Part shown: positions 8,123 through 13,443 of the stretch, one piece after another
Layout of the letters: every line of letters begins with the position of its first letter
How positions within the stretch are numbered: position 1 is the first letter of the stretch
Assembly: GCA_934133165.1 (NCBI GenBank)
Contig: CAKPAW010000015.1
Span: forward strand, 1-13,443
DNA: 13,443 nucleotides
DNA from: an uncultured Clostridia bacterium
GTDB lineage: Bacteria > Bacillota > Clostridia > TANB77 > CAG-508
Reading direction: 5' to 3'
The notes under the pieces: model-generated
Seen by the model: only the letters and a program-made list of their open reading frames with translations
The model's database searches: none
Told to the model about the DNA's origin: nothing
Translations under genes and position numbers: made by a program

Positions 8123-9385
8123 TTATAATATTCTTAATATATCGTTATAAGTAACATATATTGATAGTGCAATTAAGAAAGCAAAACCTATTAATTGTAT
8201 ATTTATCTCAGTTTTTTCACTAAGCTTTTTTCCTCTGATTAATTCTATTACTAATAGTGCGAATTTTCCTCCGTCTAAAGCTGGAATTGGCAATAAGTTA
8301 GTAATTCCAAGTGATAAAGAAATAAGTGCCATTATATTTACAAAATCTTTTACTTTATTTGTTTTAGCAACTACTTCTGATATACCAACAGGACCCATAA
8401 ATTGATCTACTCTTGCTTTTCCTGTAAATAACATTTTTAAATTATCAAATATAGAAAATGTAAAATCTCCTGTTTCAAAAAATGCATAATATAAATTATT
8501 TTGAATATTATTTTCTGCTTTTTTAAAATAAACTCCTAAGTAATATTCGTATGATACCTCTGGTTTTACTACAAATTCTAATTCTTCATTTCCTCTTTTT
8601 ATAGTTATTTTTACTTCTTCTTGTTTTTCTTCATTCATTATATTTATAATTTCTATTTGATTTTTAACTTCGTTATCATTTATTTTTAATATTTCATCAT
8701 TTGGCTTTATTCCAGTCTTTTCTGCACTGCTAGATGCACCAATAGTAATTATTTTTGTAGATTCTCCTGAAGTTGTAGATTTTAAATATATTCCTGTACT
8801 ATAGTAATCTTTTTTAGTTGGTTCTAAACAAATTTCTTTATTTTCTCCATTTCTTTGAATTACTATATACATTTTATTTCCTTGAGACTTTTTTAGTGCT
8901 TTATCTACATCATTTTTAGTATGCATTGTTTTGTTGTCTATTTTTACTATTTTATCGCCTTCCAAAATATCAACACTTGATGCAGCATACTCTGGAATTG
9001 TTGAATCTATTACTAAAGAAGTATTGTCTCCAGCACAAACCATTAATGAAAAATATACAATTAATGCAAAAATAATATTTACTACTCCACCTGCTAATAT
9101 AATAGCCATTCTTTTTGGAATACTTGCAGTACTAAAAGAACCCTCTTTGTCTGAACGTTCTTCTTCGCCTTCTAAATTAACAAATCCACCTAAAGGAATT
9201 AATCTTAATGTATATTTAGTTTTTTTACCTTGTTTCTTCCAAATAACTGGACCAAATCCTATAGAAAATTCATTTACAGTTACTTTGCATAGTCTTGCAA
9301 CAAAAAAGTGTCCTGCTTCATGAATTAATATTAGAAAACCTAAAACAAATATTATTTTTAAAGCATTTATTATAAAGCTAATCAA
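8123..9385 (-). CDS. rseP: RseP/RasP-type site-2 intramembrane zinc metalloprotease
   Basis: Polytopic M50 protease that cuts membrane-embedded substrates such as anti-sigma factors and leftover signal peptides. The zinc motif HEAGH is at 22-26 in the first membrane helix. A second helix is at about 93-117, and the third zinc ligand lies in NLLPIPALDGGK (D371), followed by a last helix at about 398-415. Between helices two and three are two PDZ-like segments, about 121-190 and 205-275, the second with GIKPNDEILKINDNEV. The length of 420 is normal. The start is TTG (9385-9383): AAAGGAG lies 10 bases upstream and no in-frame ATG is near, while the helix begins at once. That ribosome site overlaps the cdsA stop codon, so the two are likely coupled. 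In many clostridia dxr stands between cdsA and rseP; here it is missing. Confidence 0.96.
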   Translation of the reverse strand: MISFIINALKIIFVLGFLILIHEAGHFFVARLCKVTVNEFSIGFGPVIWKKQGKKTKYTLRLIPLGGFVNLEGEEERSDKEGSFSTASIPKRMAIILAGGVVNIIFALIVYFSLMVCAGDNTSLVIDSTIPEYAASSVDILEGDKIVKIDNKTMHTKNDVDKALKKSQGNKMYIVIQRNGENKEICLEPTKKDYYSTGIYLKSTTSGESTKIITIGASSSAEKTGIKPNDEILKINDNEVKNQIEIINIMNEEKQEEVKITIKRGNEELEFVVKPEVSYEYYLGVYFKKAENNIQNNLYYAFFETGDFTFSIFDNLKMLFTGKARVDQFMGPVGISEVVAKTNKVKDFVNIMALISLSLGITNLLPIPALDGGKFALLVIELIRGKKLSEKTEINIQLIGFAFLIALSIYVTYNDILRIL

Positions 9386-9395
9386 TTCTATAAAT

Positions 9396-9402
9396 CTCCT
9401 TT
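9396..9402 (-). promoter_or_regulatory. rseP ribosome binding site overlapping the cdsA stop
   Basis: AAAGGAG shares its first base with the cdsA TAA (9402-9404) and sits 10 bases before the TTG start of rseP. It supports the TTG as the true start and suggests translational coupling. Confidence 0.8.
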
Positions 9403-10211
9403 TACAATAACATTAGTAAGAAATACGCAAATGGTGCAATAAATATAACACTATCTATACGATCTAACATTCCACCATGTCCTGGAATTAAATTACTAAA
9501 ATCCTTTATTCCAGTATATCTTTTTATGCTAGATGCTGAAAGATCTCCTATTTGCCCCACTAAACTTAACACTATTCCTATTAGTATTATATATAAATAA
9601 TTGAAATTCATTCCAAGATATGTGTTACATATGTATGTGTATATAAGCATTATCAATGTAGCTCCAACTGTTCCTGCTATACATCCTTCTATACTTTTAT
9701 TAGGACTTATTTTAGTAAATTTATGTTTTCCAAATTTTCTTCCTATTAAATATGCAAAAATATCTGTACCCCAAGCTGCAAAAAATACATACCAAATTAG
9801 GATTCTTCCATTTGGCATTTCACGAATTACTGGAATATACATTAAAAATACTACAATATAGCAAATTCCAAAACATGTAATTGCAATATCCTTTATATTA
9901 TATTTCATATTACTTGCAATTACTTGTGCAAATAATACTAAAATTGAGATTGGAATAAGTGCTGCTATTACCTTTAGCACATATTCTGATGGTATGATAT
10001 GTATGCAAGCAATTGACAATGCGCATATATACGCCATCCATCTTAAATCTTTATTTTCGTTTTGTTCTTTGAAACTATGAAAGTATTCATGCAAAGACAT
10101 AATTGCAATTATACTTATGCATATATCTACTAAATATTTATTTCCAAAAATTAATATTATTGCCACTAATGGGAAACCAATTAATGCTGATGATATTCTT
10201 TTTAAATCCAT
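9402..10211 (-). CDS. cdsA: Phosphatidate cytidylyltransferase (CDP-diglyceride synthase)
   Basis: Integral membrane enzyme that makes CDP-diacylglycerol from phosphatidic acid and CTP, the branch point for bacterial phospholipids. The 269-residue chain is almost all membrane helix. It carries SPNKSIEGCIAG in the middle and the family signature near the C-terminus: SSIKR, IKDFSNLIPGHGG and LDRIDS at about 227-254, matching the conserved S-x-h-K-R...K-D...P-x-H-G-G-h-x-D-R-h-D pattern at every fixed position I can check. Start ATG at 10211 with AAAGGG six bases upstream. It follows uppS by 12 bp, the standard Firmicute order. Confidence 0.97.
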   Translation of the reverse strand: MDLKRISSALIGFPLVAIILIFGNKYLVDICISIIAIMSLHEYFHSFKEQNENKDLRWMAYICALSIACIHIIPSEYVLKVIAALIPISILVLFAQVIASNMKYNIKDIAITCFGICYIVVFLMYIPVIREMPNGRILIWYVFFAAWGTDIFAYLIGRKFGKHKFTKISPNKSIEGCIAGTVGATLIMLIYTYICNTYLGMNFNYLYIILIGIVLSLVGQIGDLSASSIKRYTGIKDFSNLIPGHGGMLDRIDSVIFIAPFAYFLLMLL

Positions 10212-10223
10212 ATAAAACCCTTT

Positions 10224-10931
10224 CTATTGTGCTCCAAATTTTCTATTTCTCTTTTGATAAATCTCTATTGCTTCGTCTAAATCTTTTTCATCAAAGTCTG
10301 GCCAATTTTTTTCTATAAATACAAATTCTGAATATACAATTTGCCATGGTAAAAAATTACTTGTTCTTAATTCTCCACTTGTTCTAATTAACAAATCTGG
10401 ATCTGGCTCACCTGCTGTATATAAATTATCTGATATTAATTGCTCATTAATATCTTCTATATTTTTCTTGCCTTCTTTTACTTGTTTTGAAATCTTCTTT
10501 ACTGCTTTTACAATTTCATCTCTTCCACCATAGTTTAAAGCTATATTAAATGTTACCCCTGTATTATTCTTAGTTCTTTCCATACATTTATTAATACTTT
10601 TTTGCATTCCTTCTGGTAAAGCTGAAATATCACCTAATACTTTTACTTTTATATTTTCTGTATCTGCTCGTTTGCTATAATCATCCAAGTAATTTTGAAG
10701 TAATAACATAAGTGCTCCTACTTCATCCTCTGTTCTTTTCCAATTTTCAGTTGAAAAAGCATATACAGTAATATAACCTAACCCTATTTTATTGGCATAT
10801 CGTACTATTTTTTCTAGTGTTTTTGCACCTTCTTTATGTCCTAATTTTGGATCTAATCCTTTTTGTCTTGCCCATCTTCTGTTTCCATCCATTATAATTG
10901 CAATATGTTTCGGCATATTTTCTTTTTCCAT
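10224..10931 (-). CDS. uppS: Isoprenyl transferase / undecaprenyl diphosphate synthase
   Basis: Cis-prenyltransferase that adds isopentenyl units to farnesyl diphosphate to give the C55 lipid carrier for peptidoglycan and wall polymers. Family marks are all present: HIAIIMDGNRRWA at 9-21 with catalytic D15, GHKEG with H32, YAFSTENW at 57-64, GGRDE near 135, and DLLIRTSGELR at 179-189, then NFLPWQ and EFVF near 192-205. Length 235 is typical, so nothing is missing. The ATG at 10931 has TAGGAGA upstream; an internal Met at residue 6 is a less likely start. It lies 34 bp after frr and 12 bp before cdsA. The prenyl chain length is inferred from the family and context, not from sequence alone. Confidence 0.97.
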   Translation of the reverse strand: MEKENMPKHIAIIMDGNRRWARQKGLDPKLGHKEGAKTLEKIVRYANKIGLGYITVYAFSTENWKRTEDEVGALMLLLQNYLDDYSKRADTENIKVKVLGDISALPEGMQKSINKCMERTKNNTGVTFNIALNYGGRDEIVKAVKKISKQVKEGKKNIEDINEQLISDNLYTAGEPDPDLLIRTSGELRTSNFLPWQIVYSEFVFIEKNWPDFDEKDLDEAIEIYQKRNRKFGAQ

Positions 10932-10965
10932 CTTAGTCTCCTATCTTGTTTTAGATTCTATTATT

Positions 10966-11514
10966 CTATAATGTCATTACTTCTTTTTCTTTTGCTTCTG
11001 TTAATTTATCTATTTCTTCTACATATTTGTCTGTTAATTTTTGAACTTGATCTTCTGCTTGTTTTAAATCATCTTCTGTAATTAATGAATCTTTTTGTTG
11101 TTTTTTGAATTCATCTAATCCATCTCTTCTTACTTGTCTAACTGCTACTTTAGCTTCTTCTCCCATTTTCTTTATGTCTTTTACTAATTCTTTTCTTCTT
11201 TCTTCGTTTAATTCTGGGAAGTTTAATCTTATTACTTTTCCATCATTGTTTGGTGTTATTCCTATATCTGATGCTAAAATTGCTCTTTCTATTTCTTTTA
11301 ATACACTTCCATCCCATGGTTGAATTACTATTAATCTTGCTTCTGGAACTGAAATTCCTGCAACTTGATTAATTGGAGTAGCTGTTCCATAATATTCTAC
11401 TGTTAATTTGTTTAATATTGCAGGATTTGCTCTACCTGCTCTTATTTCTGATAAATTTTCCTCATAAACACTTATTGTTTTTTTCATTCTTTCTTCAATA
11501 TTTGTATAATCCAT
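10966..11514 (-). CDS. frr: Ribosome recycling factor
   Basis: RRF splits the post-termination ribosome together with EF-G so that subunits can be reused. The 182-residue chain matches the family from end to end: an N-terminal helix, then IRAGRANPAILNKLTVEYYG and TPINQVAGISVPEARL (head domain), IQPWD, IERAILASDIGITPNNDG, VIRLNFPELNEERRKEL, and the long C-terminal helices with VAVRQVRRDG. The start ATG at 11514 follows AAGGAG by 9 bases. It usually directly follows pyrH; here a membrane-protein gene is placed between, 16 bp away. Confidence 0.98.
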   Translation of the reverse strand: MDYTNIEERMKKTISVYEENLSEIRAGRANPAILNKLTVEYYGTATPINQVAGISVPEARLIVIQPWDGSVLKEIERAILASDIGITPNNDGKVIRLNFPELNEERRKELVKDIKKMGEEAKVAVRQVRRDGLDEFKKQQKDSLITEDDLKQAEDQVQKLTDKYVEEIDKLTEAKEKEVMTL

Positions 11515-11530
11515 TTTAAAATTCTCCTTT

Positions 11531-12547
11531 TTATCTTTTATTTTTTTTATATGCTAATGTTATATCAGCCACACAAGCAGCAGATATTGCCATAATTATA
11601 TATATCCATATTATAACTCCTTTTGGTAATGCCATCACTATCCTGCTAATTATTAGTATTGCTAAAAAGAAAGATATAATAATTGCTAAAACTATAATAA
11701 TTGTTTTTTTATAAATTTTATTTGTATCTTTAGATATTTTATTATCTATAAAAGTTTCTTTTGCTTGTGTATTTATATGTAATGCAATAGAATCTGCAAA
11801 CTCCTTATTTAATACTATATCTTGCATTGTATTTTTTTCAGTTAAGAATTCTTTTTCTTGAAGTTGCATCTTATATTTTTCAATGTTGTATTTTAAGATT
11901 TTTCCTTTATCTGTATATGCGTTTGCTCTTAAAATCAACATACATAAGACTATTTTTTCGAAAATATATAGTAACATATATATCCTTGAAAAAGTAACTA
12001 TTCCTATTGCATTTAATATACTTATTATTAAAACTAACAAAATTGATATTTTTATACACCATTTTGTTATTTTAGTTAGTTTCTTTTGTTTCTTTTCATC
12101 TATAATATTTTCTTCTATAATTTTCTTATTTAATATTTTTTCTACTTCATTAAATTGTATATTATATAAACGATATATATTATTTAATTTTTCTTCCAAT
12201 TCTTGTTTTGTAAGCTCTAGCTTATTAGAAAACAAAAAGTTTAATGTCATTAATTCATATTTTGATAATTTAGCTGATGCCATATCAACATTTTGGCTTA
12301 TTATATAATCATATTTTTGTATACTATCTTTGTTATAACTAATTTTTATATAACCTTTTACATTTAATTCTATTATTTCTGCTAAGATCAAATCAAAATT
12401 ATTGTTAAAATTTAAGTCATTAACATATCCAATTACTATTGACTCTTCATTTTCTATATTATCTACATCTATATCTTTAGGAAATTTATAATATTTTAAA
12501 TATACACATACAATAAAAATTATATTTATTAATACTAATATTATCAT
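11531..12547 (-). CDS. DUF2207-like membrane protein lacking the usual N-terminal domain
   Basis: Predicted membrane protein of 338 residues with five helices: about 1-18, 162-183, 186-207, 281-301 and 310-332. The segment after helix 1 (FPKDIDVDN, DLILAEIIELNVKGYIKI, KLSKYELMTLNFLF) and the segment before helix 4 (TDKGKILKYNIEKYKMQL, then EFADSIALH) resemble the C-terminal half of DUF2207 proteins as I know them: a winged-helix-like region followed by a G-rich turn and helix. The extracytoplasmic domain that precedes helix 1 in full-length DUF2207 proteins is absent. No catalytic motif is seen and the function is unknown. The start ATG at 12547 follows GAGGAG by four bases, and that site overlaps the pyrH stop, so the two are probably coupled. 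The family call is from memory of the pattern and should be treated as moderate. Confidence 0.88.
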   Translation of the reverse strand: MIILVLINIIFIVCVYLKYYKFPKDIDVDNIENEESIVIGYVNDLNFNNNFDLILAEIIELNVKGYIKISYNKDSIQKYDYIISQNVDMASAKLSKYELMTLNFLFSNKLELTKQELEEKLNNIYRLYNIQFNEVEKILNKKIIEENIIDEKKQKKLTKITKWCIKISILLVLIISILNAIGIVTFSRIYMLLYIFEKIVLCMLILRANAYTDKGKILKYNIEKYKMQLQEKEFLTEKNTMQDIVLNKEFADSIALHINTQAKETFIDNKISKDTNKIYKKTIIIVLAIIISFFLAILIISRIVMALPKGVIIWIYIIMAISAACVADITLAYKKNKR

Positions 12548-12556
12548 TTTTCTCCT

Positions 12557-13264
12557 CTATTTGATATATGTTCCTATTTTTTCACCTTTTATTATTTTTA
12601 CCATATTTTCTGGTTCACTTATTCCAAATACTATTAAAGGTATTTGGTTATCTCTGCAAAGTGATGTTGCTGTTGAATCCATAACTTTTAAATCTTGATT
12701 TAATATATCCAAATATGTTATTTCATCATACTTTGTAGCATTTTTATCTTCTTTTGGATCTGCAGAATATACTCCATCTATAGTTTTCGCAAGAAGTATA
12801 ACTTCTGCTTCTATCTCTGCTGAACGAAGTGCTGCTGCTGTATCTGTTGTAAAAAATGGATTTCCTGTTCCACAAGCAAATATAACAACTCTTCCTTTTT
12901 CTAAATGTTTTGTTGCCTTTCTTCTAATATATGGTTCTGCAATTTGTCTCATTTCAATAGCCGTTTGAAGTCTTGTAGCTAAACCTCTTGCTTCTAATGA
13001 GTCTTGTAAAGCTAAACCATTCATAGTAGTTGCAAGCATTCCCATATAGTCTGATGTTGTTCTTTCCATTTGATGTCCATATCTTCCTCTCCAAAAATTA
13101 CCTCCACCAACTACAATTGCTACTTCTACACCTAAATCTACCATTTTTTTAATTTCATCACATATTTTTCCTAAAGTTTCTGCATCTACTCCTCTGCCTT
13201 CTTTCCCACCAATTGCCTCTCCGCTTAACTTTAGAAGAACACGCTTGTATTTCAAATTTGGCAT
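12557..13264 (-). CDS. pyrH: UMP kinase
   Basis: Amino-acid-kinase-fold enzyme converting UMP to UDP with ATP, essential for pyrimidine nucleotides; in bacteria it is a hexamer, typically feedback-controlled. Marks, counted from the chosen start: YKRVLLKLSGEA at 6-17, IVVGGGNFWRG at 50-60, SDYMGMLAT at 71-79, the CGTGNPFFTTDTAAALR stretch at 131-147, AKTIDGVYSADPK around 162, and a C-terminal GEKIGTYI. The frame stays open up to 13333, but the start at 13264 gives 235 residues, normal for the family, and is placed 8 bases after AAGGAGGA; the first ATG of the pair, at 13270, is too close to that site. The extra N-terminal residues of the longer reading would fall on the promoter. tsf, the usual neighbour upstream, is not seen within the window. 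Confidence 0.97.
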   Translation of the reverse strand: MPNLKYKRVLLKLSGEAIGGKEGRGVDAETLGKICDEIKKMVDLGVEVAIVVGGGNFWRGRYGHQMERTTSDYMGMLATTMNGLALQDSLEARGLATRLQTAIEMRQIAEPYIRRKATKHLEKGRVVIFACGTGNPFFTTDTAAALRSAEIEAEVILLAKTIDGVYSADPKEDKNATKYDEITYLDILNQDLKVMDSTATSLCRDNQIPLIVFGISEPENMVKIIKGEKIGTYIK

Positions 13265-13272
13265 ATACATAG

Positions 13273-13280
13273 TCCTCCTT
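13273..13280 (-). promoter_or_regulatory. pyrH ribosome binding site
   Basis: AAGGAGGA, a near-perfect anti-SD match, lies 8 bases before the ATG at 13264 but only 2 bases before the ATG at 13270. It therefore favours the downstream start of pyrH. Confidence 0.85.
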
Positions 13281-13301
13281 ATAATTTCTATCTTGTTTAA
13301 C

Positions 13302-13333
13302 ATTCTATCATAAGCACCAAAAAAAAGAAACAA
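13302..13333 (-). promoter_or_regulatory. Probable promoter for the pyrH operon
   Basis: On the minus strand TATGATAGAAT (13302-13312) resembles a sigma-A -10 region; TTGTTT (13328-13333) with a 15-base T-rich spacer is a weak -35 candidate. It sits between the upstream terminator and the pyrH ribosome site, where a promoter for the whole cluster is expected. The spacer is short, so the -35 assignment is uncertain and the -10 is the stronger part. Confidence 0.5.
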
Positions 13334-13366
13334 TTTTATGAATTTTTTTATAATATTTTTAGCTTG

Positions 13367-13397
13367 AAAAAAAACTACCCGTTCAACGGGTAGTTTT
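13367..13397 (-). terminator. Intrinsic terminator upstream of pyrH
   Basis: Bases 13371-13381 pair perfectly with 13387-13397 (11 bp, GC core CTACCCG, 5-base loop), and on the minus strand the stem runs into eight Us (13367-13374). It would stop transcripts entering from the right and insulate the pyrH promoter. The A/T flanks also give a short U4 on the plus strand, so it may work weakly in both directions. If the right edge is an IS200-type end, this could be the element's own terminator. Confidence 0.8.
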
Positions 13398-13443
13398 GAT
13401 TTGCCCTCTAAGGGACTTGTTTCTTGCAGGGACTTAAGTCCCT
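13367..13443. mobile_element. Possible end of an IS200/IS605-type element or 3' part of a structured RNA (cut by window edge)
   Basis: Beyond the terminator hairpin lie CCCT-CTA-AGGG (13404-13414), the block AGGGACTTG (13411-13419), and the perfect 16-base palindrome AGGGACTTAAGTCCCT (13428-13443). AGGGACTT at 13411-13418 can instead pair with AAGTCCCT at 13436-13443, so the folds compete. Nested subterminal hairpins next to a symmetric terminator are typical of IS200/IS605 ends, which block transcription into the transposase gene. No transposase is in the window; it would lie to the right. A structured non-coding RNA ending at the terminator is the main alternative. Confidence 0.35.

Noticed and set aside
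13265..13333. N-terminal extension of UMP kinase starting at 13333 (TTG)
   Set aside because: The extra 23 residues do not fit the family, the best ribosome site points to 13264, and the extension covers the likely promoter.
13398..13443. Riboswitch or T-box leader controlling pyrH
   Set aside because: It lies upstream of the terminator and of the pyrH promoter candidate, and I see no T-box or known riboswitch core. An IS end or separate RNA is more likely.

Overview
The window is AT-rich, uses the standard code (Trp is TGG), has good AGGAG-type ribosome sites and encodes a Gram-positive-type PolC. This points to a low-GC Firmicute, most likely a member of the Clostridia; the genus cannot be told from the sequence alone. 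Every convincing gene lies on the minus strand, so transcription runs from the right edge to the left.

Right edge (about 13265-13443): a perfect hairpin with a U8 tract on the minus strand closes off whatever lies to the right. Outside it is a set of palindromic, mutually exclusive stems that look like one end of an IS200/IS605-type element or the 3' part of a structured RNA. A probable promoter and a strong ribosome site follow, then pyrH.

Main cluster (12.5 kb, gaps of 9-34 bp): pyrH (UMP kinase), a DUF2207-like membrane protein, frr (ribosome recycling factor), uppS (undecaprenyl diphosphate synthase), cdsA (CDP-diglyceride synthase), rseP (M50 site-2 protease, TTG start), an 815-residue coiled-coil protein of unknown function, and polC (replicative DNA polymerase III alpha). 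After a 62-bp gap holding a long hairpin comes a gene for an MFS-like transporter that runs off the left edge.

The cluster is the classic Firmicute housekeeping block linking nucleotide supply, translation recycling, lipid-carrier and phospholipid synthesis, membrane proteolysis and replication, but it has been rebuilt. A membrane protein separates pyrH from frr. The two MEP-pathway genes usually found here, dxr (between cdsA and rseP) and ispG (between rseP and polC), are absent. A large repeat-rich coiled-coil protein occupies the ispG position. PolC itself is about 165 residues longer than usual, largely because its OB-fold domain is duplicated in tandem. No CRISPR array, tRNA or rRNA was seen, and no complete mobile element.
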